Notes: generated from the sequence alone by a model not told the origin. A stretch of 64,000 nucleotides of DNA from Echinometra lucunter (GCA_029962745.1 CM057169.1:19870143-19934142), one strand, 5' to 3'. Positions 34,201 to 46,344 are shown, counted from the first letter of the stretch. Numbers and translations: made by a program.

Positions 34201-35043
34201 CGACGAGGGGAGAATCATTCCTCAATTACGTCTTCAGTGTTGAGTGTAGTCTCAAAAGGCAGTATCATGTTTCTGACTGAGCAAATCGGAACGACCCACA
34301 GGATCGAATTATATTTTTCATGATCTACATTACTAAATGTAATGTGAGAGATAATTTCTTTTTTAGACGAATATAATCATGGTTAATCTTATTCAAATCA
34401 GCTCTTAATCATCATACATTTTACAAGGCAGAAAGAAGTGCAAGGGTCTATCGTAGTTAGACTACTCGTGAAGACTCGTTCAGGTTCAAGATATAGTGCG
34501 AGAATCCGAAGGTGATAAGATACGAATGCAACGAGAGACTGAGGACATCGTGTTGTCAAATTAGCTGGAATTTTCTATGGGTGTAAAATCAAGGTGAAAA
34601 AAGGGAAGGGTTGTTCGGTAATGGCCATGATACAAATGAATATGCTTACAAAACTGTCCATTATTCCGTACTCTGTAGCGTCATTCCTTGTGCTTGATAC
34701 ACATTTTGGTGTTGTATGTTTGTTCGTTTGTTTTCATTCTTGTTTCTTTTTGTTATATGTTTCAATTCATTTTGTTTTATCAGCTGGTTGTCGACTGCTA
34801 TATATACGGGTTTATTCGAAACCGCGTCCTTTTAAGACATTTACCACCAGATACTGTTATATACAGCCAATAGTTAGTTTTGCGCTTTGTAAATGTTAAC
34901 AACCATGCTTGACACTGATTCCTTCTTCCCTTCTAGAACTTTCCCTTTTGTAAATTTTTGTTATTTGGTTGTCGTATACATTAATCATATCATCAATTCC
35001 TTGTTTGATTATCTATTTTTTTTTTTAATTTTTAAAGTCATTA
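31258..35043. other. Gene-poor stretch; one possible element near 32940-33217
   Basis: No frame resembles a protein. At 32940-33217, AGGAGCGGCGCCACGGGG and CCTGGCGCCGCCCCC face each other around a poly(G), poly(C), poly(A) and GAA-rich core, which could be a decayed inverted-repeat element. A poly(C) tract at 31971-31985 lies beside CCGCCACTGG, another hAT-like end without an obvious partner. The rest is A/T-rich and featureless to my eye. Confidence 0.4.
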
Positions 35044-35438
35044 TACACTCTTAGAATGGAAGGTTCAATTTTGCACCCTAAATGCAACTATGGCAGCACC
35101 TTTTTTTTTTTGGGGGGGGGGTGCACCCTACATGAAAAAGGTGCAAAGATGCACCCTTTTGTACTTGTTTGTACCTGGAAATGACCGTCTGCATCCTGAA
35201 AGGTGCAACTATGCACCTTTAAGGGTGCAGACATTTTTGCATTCAAAAGGGTGCAAATTTGCCCCTTCCCTAAAGGATACAAGTCTGCACCCTTAAAGGT
35301 GCAAAACCCAGCTCACTGCACCCTTAATGGTGCACAATGCTTCTTTGGGTGCAATGTTGTACCCACAAACAATGATAAAGGAGCTCCCAGTGTTGCATTT
35401 GAAGGTTGCAGAATTGAACCTTTTATTCTTAGTGTGTA
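35044..35438. mobile_element. MITE rich in GGTGCA/TGCACC words, copy 2 (inverted)
   Basis: Starts TACACTCTTAGAATGGAAGG and ends CCTTTTATTCTTAGTGTGTA, with GGTTCAATTTTGCACCCT against AGGTTGCAGAATTGAACC. TA is at both ends. It is the reverse-oriented relative of 18038-18389. A T/G homopolymer interrupts it at 35101-35120. Confidence 0.8.
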
Positions 35439-37415
35439 GCTTTTCTCAAAGTTTCTTCTTGAGTATTTCATTTTTCATTATTTCCCTTTGCCCCTTCCGA
35501 TAGACTTGTTTGGTTCGGTATATGAGTCAGCGACGCAGCTGTGAATGCATAAAGTCTTAGTATCTCTTTATTTCATATTTCATTTCTTTTTTATATACCT
35601 AAGAAGAACCTACCCCCATTCCTTTGCTATGAAATTATGATATCAGTCATGAATGTTACTGTTTTCATTTATTCATTTATTTATTGCTTTAATATTGTCA
35701 ACCTGGTCAGACTTTGGTTAGATTTAGTCCAGGGAAGGGGCGGGGCCAGGGCATTTTGATAGGGGGCAAGGTGGCCCATAGGTGGGTTTATATACATTTT
35801 AAATGAAAAAAAAAGAAAAAAAAACGGATATTATAGTGTTGCCCGACCAAGCTTTCCCCATACTCTTCTTTCTTCTTCTTCTTCTTCTTCTTCCTCTTTT
35901 TCCTTCATTTCTCCTCCTTTTCTTTTTTTTTTTTTTTTGATCAATTGAAAAATCTTAGGGGCAGTCGCCTTCTCCTCCTGCAGTGCCGCCCCTGGTCCAG
36001 GGGCGGACTACCCATGAGGAGTTTGGGGCGTTTTCCTCTGCCGTGATGCCCAAGACCCGGTGAATTTTTGGTCGATTGGTAGTCTACTGGCCTGTTGATC
36101 GTCGTCATCATGTCTTGATTCAGGCTGAGTGGGCCAGCCACATGCATCGAAATCCCCCAACCTAATTTCAGTCCGGCATGGAGTCCGACCCCTTTAAACA
36201 TGTTAAAAGTCCTTCGTGTTCTCGACAGAAGAAGTATGATGTATATTTTTGCATGTCACCGCATTTTCCCTTTCTTTTCATCAACAGATCCTCTTTTCAT
36301 ACTTGTCTTCCTCTATTTTTTTTTTTAATGAGTAGTTTTTATTGACAACTTCAATTCATATACAAAATAAAATATATATAACAAATAGAACTTTGATGTC
36401 TTTACAAATACCTAGACAACTCATAAATTTAACATCATTTTTTTTTCATGAACGTTACAATAAAACACAATGTCAGACATTTTCCAATACATAATTATAA
36501 ATAACATTGATGATAATTATATGCATCAAGAAGAAACTTCTACAGTAAATTCAACATATTGAATTTTCTTTTCAGTTGTCAAATAAAAAACATAAAATAA
36601 TAAATAAATCATTAATGAACCCTAAACGAATTGAAGCCATCAGCATCTATTTTTTTTTTTTTTTAACCCATCACCTCGGCCTCTTTACCCACGCCTATTC
36701 ACGCCTCTAATCGATTTTCAAGTTAATCTACCCTCTCTAAGATGTATTTTATCGATCTATAGCAACCATACTATCTGACTATCATGTCTACGTGTTGTCA
36801 ATTAACGTATTTGTTCCTGAGTATGCATACAGCTATAATTTCAAAGTCGAGACTTTGTAGCCCGTTGTGATACATTTTTCAGGCGCCCAAACGTTTCATG
36901 AAGAAGATCAAACGGGGAGGGGGCTTGAGAAAGGAAAAAGGGCGCCCGTGTCTCCAACCGATACCTACCTAAAACCTTGTTAAACTCGGGAACTGAGCAT
37001 TTCAATACATGCACCCCAACTCTCGATAGCGTATTATAAACTGGAATGAATTCCTAAACCATTCGCAATTGCTTAGATCTATACGCAATTCATACCCAGT
37101 CATAGATTTACCCAATCTTTCAAGCTTTCTCTGAAACACATCTTTATGCTCACAATTTTTTCTCTCTTGATTTACCTTGATTTACCTTGATGTTGGGCAT
37201 AAAGTATACCAAACTTATTTGCCCCTCTGCATCTTCTTGAAAAAAAAATATCTTCGTACGCTACTAATTGCATGCTATTTAAACACTTGTTTAGACTTAT
37301 GCACGGTGTATGTACAACCAATTAAGAGTTGCTATGAATGCTTGATACAACATTTAAAACATAAAACTACATACAGGAATAGAAATTCGTGCTCTGAAAA
37401 CACACGCACACTATC
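35439..37415. other. No gene seen; poly(T), (CTT)n and possible retroelement debris
   Basis: A (CTT)n tract lies at 35868-35895 and poly(T) at 35926-35938. CAGGGGCGGACTACCC near 36000 looks like a hAT-type terminus, but I could not pair it convincingly. Minus-strand sequence at 36930-37170 reads like a degraded retroelement, without a diagnostic motif. Confidence 0.35.
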
Positions 37416-38046
37416 ATGACTATAATGATTGATTATGACGTCAATTCAGGTGTATTGCAACAAAAGCGACAAGAATTGCCCCAGTCTACTACGTGCGTTA
37501 AACCTTCCAGCTTGCTCTCAAGAAGAGTGTTCTCTCGCGTGATAAAAGCCTTAAACTCTGCTAGTCCGATAATGTAAAAATATAACCTTAGCCCTTTGCC
37601 AACTATACCGTCGGCTATCGCCACAATCGTTAATAATAAGTTTTCTCCTTTACAAATGTAAAAGGGAACCTGAAAAAAATAAGATATTAAAAAAAAAGAA
37701 ATTATCAAGATAACATGTTATGTCATGTCTATAATGATTGATTATGACGTCAATTCAGGTATAGTGCAACAAAAGCGACAAGAATTGCCCCAGTCTATTA
37801 TACGTGCGTTAAACCTTCCAGCTTGCTCTCAAGTAGTGTGTTCTCTCGCGTGATAAAAAACGAGAGAACAACATCCGATAATGTAAAAATATAACCTTAG
37901 CCCTTTGCCAACTATACTGTCGGCTATCGCCACGATCATCCAGTTAAATTATACAATCGTTAATAATAAGTTTTCTCCTTTACAAATGTAAAAGGGAACC
38001 TGAAAAAAAAAGAATTAAAAAAAAAAAGAAATTATCAAAATAACAT
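37416..38046. repeat. Tandem duplication, ~310-base unit, with a possible minus-strand exon
   Basis: ATAATGATTGATTATGACGT starts at 37420 and again at 37730, and the following ~300 bases repeat with small changes. In the first copy, minus strand, 37669-37433 is open for 78 codons after a textbook acceptor (poly(T) then CAG|GTTCCC). The frame contains ICKGENLLLTIVAIADGIVG, and ends VDWGNSCRFCC..., then TAA. In the second copy the frame is broken by insertions and by a replacement near 37855. I do not recognise the peptide. Confidence 0.7.
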
Positions 38047-39435
38047 GTTTTAGTTTTCCCTAAAATCACTTCAGCAGGCAAAGACTTGTTAATGAGCTGA
38101 AGTCGTATAAAATAATTTTAGCATGCAGGACCAACAATGAAAAGTGATAGCCTTATTATATTTCTTCACGCGATATTATGTAGTATAATTTTAGATTTAT
38201 TGGATATCAAAAAATTAAAGATAGATAGTTTTTCTGCACGAGTGGTGCTTCATTTTTTTCGCTAAATTTGATGGGGATCAGACTATACATGTTCTAGGCT
38301 GTAAAATCAGTCTTCAGATAGATTAGATTGTGGTTATTCTGCAAAGCAGACCGCGGCTTGCAATGTTTTCTTTGTTGTTGTTTTTTTCATAATAACTAGC
38401 ACACGTCTTGTAAAATATTTTTTAGAAATAATACTAAATGAGCTTCCTATCAAAATGGCTTTGGAATTTAGTGTTTTTTTTACCTTTTAGAGTTCATTCG
38501 TGATCTTTTGTTTTCTCCTCGCCCATGTCATTATCTCAGTATATATGACTTTTTTCCTAAGGTGGTTTTTTGTGATTTAAGTATATGTCTATATATCATT
38601 TGCATATTTTATATATGTATTGTGAATGATCCTTTTCTAGTCTTTTTTTATGTTGAAGATGTTTTCTGAATGTTGGTTATTTATTTATTTGTGAGTTTTT
38701 TATTTGTGCTTTTTCGAGAAGCGAAGAAATAATGAAGTAAAGTGTATCGGTATAACTATGAGGCTAAATACATGGTTTTCGAAAAGTTCTGTGAACTGGA
38801 GCACATACAGGCAATAATTGTGATATTCAAATCATGCCAGACATCAGTTAGATTTGTTCTTCTGACAGAATCATTTAAATCGTTATTGCGTATACTGTAT
38901 TGAAATTACTTCCTTTGATCTATTTCACAAATTCATCATACCTTAATTCAAAACATACTCTATACTTAAACACATCAAATGACTTTATCGACAGCAAGGT
39001 TGTTTCCAATATACATGATAATAGGTCCAAGGAATGTCATTTATACAAGTTCAGACTTCCATACCCAACTAAACTTCATCGCTCTCTTTTCAGTACTTAC
39101 CTTCTAATTTGATAGTATCCATGAGATCATGCCTTTCCAGTTCCCTTTTCCTTCGATATAGTATGAACTCTCCAAACTCCTCCCTATATAATATACGTCT
39201 AACAGGGCTAACAGTGCGTATATTCGAACGTCTCATTTCCTTGGGGTAATCGATACCAGGCAACGCGAGCTTTATTTTACGCCCTATACCATAAAGATGG
39301 TTTCCTCTATTAAACGAACAGTCTCACACGAACATGCTATTATTGAAGGAAGTGCAAACATGAGCAAGGAGACAGGCTACATCAAATCAGATTTAAATAG
39401 CAAACTATAGCTAATTAACCCTGTTCATCAACTTG

Positions 39436-39436
<1 letters not shown>
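38047..39436. other. No gene seen; possible LINE tail near 38900-39112
   Basis: A plus-strand frame at 38900-39112 ends HDNRSKECHLYKFRLPYPTK, vaguely like the C-terminal tails of non-LTR reverse-transcriptase ORFs (N-T-RS... then R-T-L). It is too weak to call. The rest is A/T-rich. Confidence 0.3.
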
Positions 39437-39522
<86 letters not shown>

Positions 39523-39524
39523 AA
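39437..39524. repeat. (CT)n-(TA)n compound microsatellite
   Basis: About 67 bases of CT followed by about 20 bases of TA. Confidence 0.95.
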
Positions 39525-40671
39525 GTTCTCTTCATTACGTTAGCCGTTGCCATGGTGATGCACCACTCTCATCATATATTCATGATTCCTGTGTCGAGTT
39601 TTCTGCATGGGCGGAAATCTGTTTTTAAAATGTGAAGGGACGCGTTATAAGTTGTCACGATTTTGATTTAGATATGAACACACCATCATTTTCCATATAA
39701 ACCTCAGCCCGAGTTAATTATCACGGGCATAGTATTCAGTGGGTTAACTCTTTTGATGAGTACAACAAGAAAAACAAAGAACGAATAAAGGTAAAATAAG
39801 AGAAATAAGAAAAGTAAGATAAACTCCCCCCCCCCCCCCGCCGGGTTTGGGGGCGGAGTGGATATTTTTTTGTTTTCTCCACGGCATGTCGATTACAAAA
39901 TCTTAGGGGCCTCCCTCCCCGGAGATTGCCGCTCATTAATGCAGGGCAAGTTTGTAAAAAAAAAAAGGGGGGGGAGCTACCACCCCCTCCCTTTACCTTA
40001 AAATATGAATCTGTAAAATCAAATTTATCGAGAAAAAAAAGAGGGGCAAAGAAAAAAAAAAGATGAATCTCTCTTCTCACGCTTGGGAAAATAAGACTTG
40101 AAAAAAAGAATATGAGGGGGTGTGCTCGTCATGAGTGAACAACATCAAATAATTAAATCGGGTCGCTGGCAGTGGGCACAAAAGACTCGCCAAGTAGGCC
40201 TATTAGTATAGATTTAAAATACCGTATGTAGTATCTTGCCGTGGGGGCGCGGGGCCCGGGGTGGTGGTGAATAAGACTATATGCCTGCTGCGGTCCAATG
40301 TTTAAAGAACTCTCATGTAACCAGTTTCTTTAGTCTGATCTGCAGTCAAGAATCATTAATTCGGTAGGAAAAGAACATTCGTGAAATGATTAGATCCACA
40401 TGGGAACTTGTAATTCCGTCGAAACATACATGTATCTATAAAGTATTGATTAACGATAGCATGTCGGTGGGTGGAAGCCATTGCAAATTGGAAGCCTTTA
40501 ATGTGACCGGTCAAACTAATGAGTCTGGAAAATTCTTCTAAGGGTATCAAGGAGGAAGTTCATATCATCAGAGCACTATGGCTAAAGAGCCCACTTTTTC
40601 TGATTTAACCATCGTCATTAAAAATTAGGGGCAGTCCTAGTTTTTAAAATGGACTTTATTAAAAATAACTT
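39525..40671. other. No gene seen; poly(C) tract
   Basis: Poly(C) at 39826-39839, poly(A)/poly(G) near 39956-39974. No exon recognised. Confidence 0.4.
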
Positions 40672-40860
40672 AATTAATTTGATCTCCATTTCCATTTTCT
40701 TCTTCCTCTCTTCTTCTTCTCAGTCCCCTTCTTTTCACTTTTCTTTTTCTTTTATCATAACTTCTCTACTCCTCTTCTTCCTGCTTCTCCTCCTCCTTTT
40801 CCTTCTTCTCCTCCTCCTTTTCCTTCTTCTCCTCCTCCTTTTCCTTCTTCTCTCCTTCTG
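40672..40860. repeat. CTT/CTC-rich pyrimidine tract with tandem CTTCTCCTCCTCCTTTTC units
   Basis: A strand-asymmetric pyrimidine stretch; 40775-40855 consists of 24-base units built on CTTCTCCTCCTCCTTTTC. Frames across it are artefacts. Confidence 0.9.
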
Positions 40861-40868
40861 CGCTCCTT

Positions 40869-42527
40869 CAGGGGCGTAACAGGTACCTGTTATCAGGGGG
40901 GGCAGAGCCCAAAATTTCCCGGTAACTAGTCTATGTCTAGAATCTGTGGCGTAGCTAGGATTGCATTTTAGGAGGACGGTAGTGCTCCACCGGCATAAAT
41001 CCAATTAAAGGAGTGGAGGATGAAAAACTTTTTTAACGATTTTTTTTCCCTCTCACACACATTTTGATATCTATTTTGCGAGCGAGCGAAGCGAGCGAGC
41101 CGAAAATAATCACTTTTTTGCTTTTGAATCGCATTTTCGAATAAAAATTAAAAATTATGACGAAAGAGCGATGGAAGCGAGCCAAAAATAACCACTTTTC
41201 TCGATTTTAATCGCATTTTTTGATGGAAATCTTAATATTTTGACGAGCGAGCGGAGCGAGCAAGCCAAAAATAACCCTTTTTTTTGTTTTCAGTAGCATT
41301 TTCAAATAGAAATTCTAAAATATGATGATTGTTTATGACAGATATATATTCAGAATTTTTACTAACTGATTAATAATTAAAATGTATTTTCTTCTTTAAA
41401 AAGTGTGTCTGCATGGCGGGAAATTTGTACACACCATCCCCTCTCTCCCCCAGGTGGGGGATGATAGATCCCCCACCCCCCCCCCCCGGAATTTACACCA
41501 AGAGGGGAGGGTGCAGGGAAGGGAGGAGTTTTTCCCCCCTCCCGCGCGAAGCGCGGAAGCTCCAACGTTTCTTTGCATTGTTAGTTGTCGGTAATTAGGT
41601 CTATGTTCTGCGGGGCAACTAGGATTTCATTTTAGGAGGACGGTAGTGCTCCCTGGGAGGGAGGGTGCAGGGAGGGGGGAGTTTCCCCCCTCCCGCGCCA
41701 AGCGCGGAAGCTCCGACGTTTTTTCGCTGTCAGTTCCCGCACTTCTCACGCTCTCTGCCTGTTATTGCGAGGGGAGGGGGCATATGCATAGCCAAAAATT
41801 TCCCGGTAATTAAGTTTAGAATCAGTGGTGTAGCTAGGATTTTCTTTTAGGAGAACGATAGTGCAAAGCGCTCTCCCTAGGCATGCTAGGGGGAAGGGTG
41901 CAAGGATGGTGATTTTCCCCTCCCGCGCGAAGCGCGGAAGCTCTGACGTTTCTTTGAATCGTTCGTTGTCTGTTCCCGGTCTCATACATTCTCTGCCTGT
42001 TATCGGGGGGGGGGGGGAGTGCAGAGCCGGAAATTTCCCGGTAACTAAGTCTAGAAATAGAATATGCGGAGATAAGCCCGTACCGCGAGTTGCTTTTTGC
42101 GAAGCCTTTAGCGGGTGGGGCCCAGGGTTCTGGCTTAGGGGACCTGATGGGGGTCTACAGGGAAAGCCACTGCGGGGGTCCAGGGAGTGGAGCACCCGGA
42201 AACTCCGAGGTTTGGTACTAAATTTTCCCTCATGTCTTTTGTTTCCCTTTGCTTTCTTCTTCCCCCTTTCCCTCTTTTCCCCCTCTCTCTTCTTCTTTCT
42301 CTCCTTTCTCCTTCTTTCTTTCCCTTTCTCCTACTTTCTTTTCCTTTAATTCTTCTTCTTTCTTTTCCTTTCTTCTCCTTCCTTTCCCTTTCTCCCTTCC
42401 TTTCACTTCCTTTCCCTCCTTTTCATTTTTCCCCGGTGGTTTGGTGGATTTTCCCGCTGAAATCCTTCAGGGGGGGCACTCTGCCCCCCTGCCCCCCCCC
42501 CCCCCCCCCCCGGCTGTTACGCCACTG
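40869..42527. mobile_element. Non-autonomous hAT-like element, 1659 bases, exact 8-bp target duplication
   Basis: Left end CAGGGGCGTAACAG, right end CTGTTACGCCACTG (inverted repeats, 13 of 14 matching). The bases CGCTCCTT flank both ends exactly (40861-40868 and 42528-42535). Inside, a ~230-base unit is repeated about four times with drift. Marker words are AATTTCCCGGTAA, GTAGCTAGGATT..CATTTTAGGAGGACGGTAGTGC and CTCCCGCGCGAAGCGCGGAAGC. A GCGAGCGAAGCGAGCGAGC motif recurs three times at 41080-41260. Poly(G), poly(C) and a long pyrimidine tract (42236-42430) complete it. No transposase frame is seen, so mobilisation would need a partner element. Confidence 0.82.
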
Positions 42528-42535
42528 CGCTCCTT

Positions 42536-44029
42536 CATCTTCTCCTTTCTATCTTCTCATGTCTTCAGCCGAAGCAATGATCTGACTCTAAGCCAAAGCA
42601 GAGCCTAAAAGGTAGAGCGCCATCTTTCGGAAAGTTACACACAGTTTTGTTGATAAACGTAAAATTGACCTTTGCACACCACCAACCCACATCATATTGG
42701 CATGATGACATGGTAGGCGTTTATGAGTTGCACTATTTATCGAACCGGAACTTCAAAATACCGGCGTGTTTTGGATGTTTTATTCAATTTCTGGGGTATG
42801 TAATTTGTAATTCTCATGAAATCAGTTAGGATGAGTGTTGCATGATCTAAACTGATCTTTTGGAATGCGGTGTTCAGGTGTTAGAGAAGAAAGGCAAAGA
42901 TTTAGAGAGTCCCGAATGATTAAGACTAAGAGTTGATCTATTTTTTGTGTGTGGTTATCAATGGTGATGCATCGTGCTTGCTGCTGTGGGGCCCGGGATG
43001 AGAACGGATGGAGGCTTCGCTGCGCCTTCGGCCCGGCCGAATGCCAGGCCTAACCGTTAGGCTCTAGACAATCAACCTCTTATTAACGAACCCGGCATTA
43101 TCCTGAAATTTGTCACCAGTCCATTCACTGTCATTTATTTCATGTATTTCGTTAGTGCTGGTGACAGCAATGCATTCCATAAACTTTGTAGACCCTAGGC
43201 TAGGGTCTACAGACTACACAATGTCAATTGGCAATTCGAGCGCACAAGCGCAGACATGTCAAGTTTCACGCATTAGTTAGGCGTGAGACTCCCACACATT
43301 TGACATTTGGGGCTCTTGCTCATCGCCCAAAATCTCTTTCTCATGCCTACATGTACATCACAGCCTATCCCCATAAATTATTGTACACGATGCCTGGCGA
43401 TCTCAAGGTTCCCTGCCCCTGGCTAAAATCTCACGCATTGCAGGTCTTTGACCTTGGCGTCTACATAAGTGGGAAGAGAGGTGACAGATTTGAGGATTAG
43501 GCCACAAACCCTATTTAATAGGGTATTATTAGGCTAGGATTCCATTGCCTTGACAATTTCAAAGAGATTTTGGCATAATTTTGATCTAAGTCCCCCCTCA
43601 TTCAGTCTGCACAGTTACTGTTAGGCCATGTAGGCCTAGCGGTTTATTGGCGTCAGTGATACAGGGATTTTTCCCATCTCAACTTACGCATGAGTGTGTG
43701 CATACACAGTGAATGAGAGGGGACTTATCACGATTAGGTCGACATTTTTTTTTACTGGGGCTGTATCTTGCAGGATCCGGTCCTGACTCTGTTATGAATT
43801 TATGGATGTTTTGAATATGATGATGTAATAATGTAAGATGAAATTCCAATGATTCCATACAGTGTCACTGGGGAGGGGGGGGGGAACTTAAAAAGCTACA
43901 CACTTTGTTTTCAAGGGAGGGTCCACTCAGATGGACCTCCCTTTAGGATAGAAAAAAAAGTCTCATCATCTTTTGTAAGATCATTCATGGAGAACTCCAC
44001 CTACATGTAGACCAAGATAAATATGCTTC
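42536..44029. other. No gene seen
   Basis: A short perfect hairpin GTAGACCCTA-GGC-TAGGGTCTAC lies at about 43188-43210. A poly(G) run is near 43874. No exon or element recognised. Confidence 0.4.
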
Positions 44030-44235
44030 AAAGAATACATGTAGCTAGGCTACGATGTTCTCATGACGAACAGTATGAGGTTATTTCCAACTCATCTCTA
44101 CAAGCCAGCTGGCAAACTCATTTTTCCGACATGTAATATGCTGGAACAGCCTCCCAAGCGAAACTGTCACTTCCAAAAGTATGGATGTCTTCAAAACAAA
44201 ATTAAATATGCAAATGCCCCTCATTACCAAAAGAA
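44030..44235 (+). pseudogene. C-terminal relic of a CR1/jockey-like non-LTR retrotransposon
   Basis: With frameshifts, the plus strand reads SNSSLQASWQTHF, then CWNSLPSETVTSKSMDVFKT. The pattern F-x(n)-WNxLPxxxVxxxSxxxFKxxL is the usual last segment of the reverse-transcriptase ORF of CR1/jockey-type elements. Upstream polymerase motifs are not recognisable here. Confidence 0.5.
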
Positions 44236-44391
44236 GTAATACAACGACACTCATCAGCCCTGAGTTAACCCTTCCTGGTGGAGGGCTTCAGGGATATCAA
44301 CTACAAGGTACAAGGTACAAGCTGAAAAAGATGCTTCAAAGCACAATTGTCTTCCCCTCACTTCTCTTGCAGATTTTGCAAAACTTTTTAT

Positions 44392-44851
44392 TTTGAGCCC
44401 AAATAATATTTACATCAAACTAAAGCTGAAAGTCTGTATTTTCTAAAAATACCATTCTTAATGTGGGGCACCTTTTAATCGGGTCAAGAGCACACTTTTC
44501 CCAACGAAGTTCAGGACAAGATTCCTTGATTTTTTTATCAGCATGAAATCCAGTGTTCTGATTGGCTGAATAAGGCCAGAAACATGCCAGCGCGGTTGTT
44601 TTGAACAGATTACTACATGGGGATTGTGACCTTCAGTGACTCAGCAAGTGACCGTTAGAATTCCAGGATGAGTGTGTGGTCTGAATGGACCAATCACAAA
44701 GCAGTATTTATGGTTTTGGGCTGATAATTGCACTTGGTCTGTGTAAAGTGTGCTCTTGACCCGATTAAATTGCATCATGTGTTAAAATTGGTATTTTCAT
44801 AAAGCATAGATATTCAGCTTTGTGGTCATGTAAAAATTATTTGGGCTCAAG
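44392..44851. mobile_element. MITE with ~110-base imperfect terminal inverted repeats
   Basis: The left end TTGAGCCCAAATAATATTTA mirrors the right end TAAAAATTATTTGGGCTCAA. Further in, TTAATCGGGTCAAGAGCACA pairs with TGTGCTCTTGACCCGATTAA. The arms drift but keep this order over about 110 bases. The centre (44505-44735) is unique sequence. No target duplication is certain. Confidence 0.75.
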
Positions 44852-45165
44852 TATAAAATGCCTTACAAAATGGCAACTTTTGACAGGCGAAAAAATCATT
44901 TTTGTATCGTTTTTTAGATCAACAATTTCACCTTTTCTTCCAAATTTTTCATTAAATTGAAACACATGACATAAGAGACTGATTATTCATCTTTACATAG
45001 ATATCAAAAACATCAAATTTGATAAAGTATTAGAGCAGCAAAGGCCAAAATGAAAGTGGTGTTCTGACAGGTTCTAACTCATTCAATATGCAGAGCCTGT
45101 TCTGTTCATGCATACCAGTTACATGAAAGAAGCCACTTTTTGTGGACCTGCGGACTGACTGTAAG

Positions 45166-45656
45166 CCCAGGGGGGGGGGGGCACTTCCATTGAAGAGTGG
45201 ACAGCATCCGCGAGAATCGTCCTTCAAAAAGCACCCTAAACGAGGATTCAAAGGCAGGCCGCTAGGACACCCTAAACACGGATTTTGTGCAGATGTCCCA
45301 GATTTGCACACCCTATACCCTAAATGAGGATATTCCTATTTTCATACCTTGAGAGTGATAGTGGGGTCCATTGAAAGTTTGGAGCCGTTTTTATCTCGAG
45401 ATAATTCACTGTCTCATTATGTTTTACACAGGCGAGTCTTGTTACAGTCGGTCCCGCGGTCGGTGCAAATTACATACCCTTTTTTCGGTTCAGATTAACG
45501 TGATTTAGGGGGCTTTTTTTCAATTGTTTTGCGTTTTTGACACTCTATTCATGTTCCGCGCGTTCCGCGCCTACCCCTGAAAAAAATACCTTTTCTGCAT
45601 TTTTTTTCTCGTGGATGCTGTCCACTCTTCAATGAAAGTGACCCCCCCCCCCCGGG
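45166..45656. mobile_element. 491-base MITE with G-tract termini and 8-bp target duplication
   Basis: Left CCCAGGGGGGGGGGGCACTT then CCATTGAAGAGTGGACAGCA; right TGCTGTCCACTCTTCAATGA then AAGTGACCCCCCCCCCCGGG. That gives inverted repeats of about 42 bases that include the homopolymer. ACTGTAAG flanks both sides exactly (45158-45165 and 45657-45664). The 8-bp duplication fits hAT-type insertion, though the terminus is not a standard CAGGG. No transposase. Confidence 0.82.
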
Positions 45657-46315
45657 ACTGTAAGCTACGTAAGTGAATGCAAATCTTGATTTTGAAACTG
45701 ACTGATGTGAATTTTATCCTGATTTCTAACTAATCATAATATTACAAGGAATAAAGGAAGCTTACTGATTCTTTTTGGCAAACCTGGATGATATTCTCGT
45801 TGCTCAGTTACATCGAAAGTTTGGCACATTGAACGCATCACATTACGCATATTTGCAGGGTGTGTAGCTTTAGGACCCCTGACCTTGTATGGATACATGT
45901 GTTTCCGTCTCGTTGGCACGACCATGATTCGGCAAAACAACGTATGCCTTTTTTTTTTTTTTTTACTTTCAGGTTTTTAGCATTTGGATATACATGTATA
46001 AAGACTTTTTTTTTTTTCATCTGTCAAAATTTCAGCTGCAAAGTGATTGTTATCTCTCTTGTTTCGAAGTTTCTTTGTTTTTTTTTTGGGGGGGGGGGGA
46101 GTAGCCTTCTTTAGTGAAAACAAATTGTTGTCCATCTCCTTTGTACAAAAGGGATTTTTAATACATGTTATAAGAATTTTTGTATTGAGCCATGTTTTAT
46201 TTTTTACTTACTGTCTCTATTTCCTTTTTCTATATCAACAGGTTTGAACATTTAGTTTATACGCACAGTGACAAATCAGACCCAAAACGTGTCTTTTAAG
46301 TGAAAGCCCTAAGTG

Positions 46316-46344
46316 ATGAAGGTCTCCAAGCTGAGGATACTGTG

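Noticed and set aside
35730..36010. Possible hAT-like element with GTCCAGGG on both sides
   Set aside because: GTCCAGGG occurs at both ends, but the left inner end (AAGGGGCGGGGC) is not a clean partner of the right end (GCCGCCCCTG), so boundaries are not reliable.
41746..42349. 149- and 162-codon frames on opposite strands
   Set aside because: Both lie inside the repeat-built hAT-like element and have no family resemblance; the C-terminal part is a pyrimidine tract.
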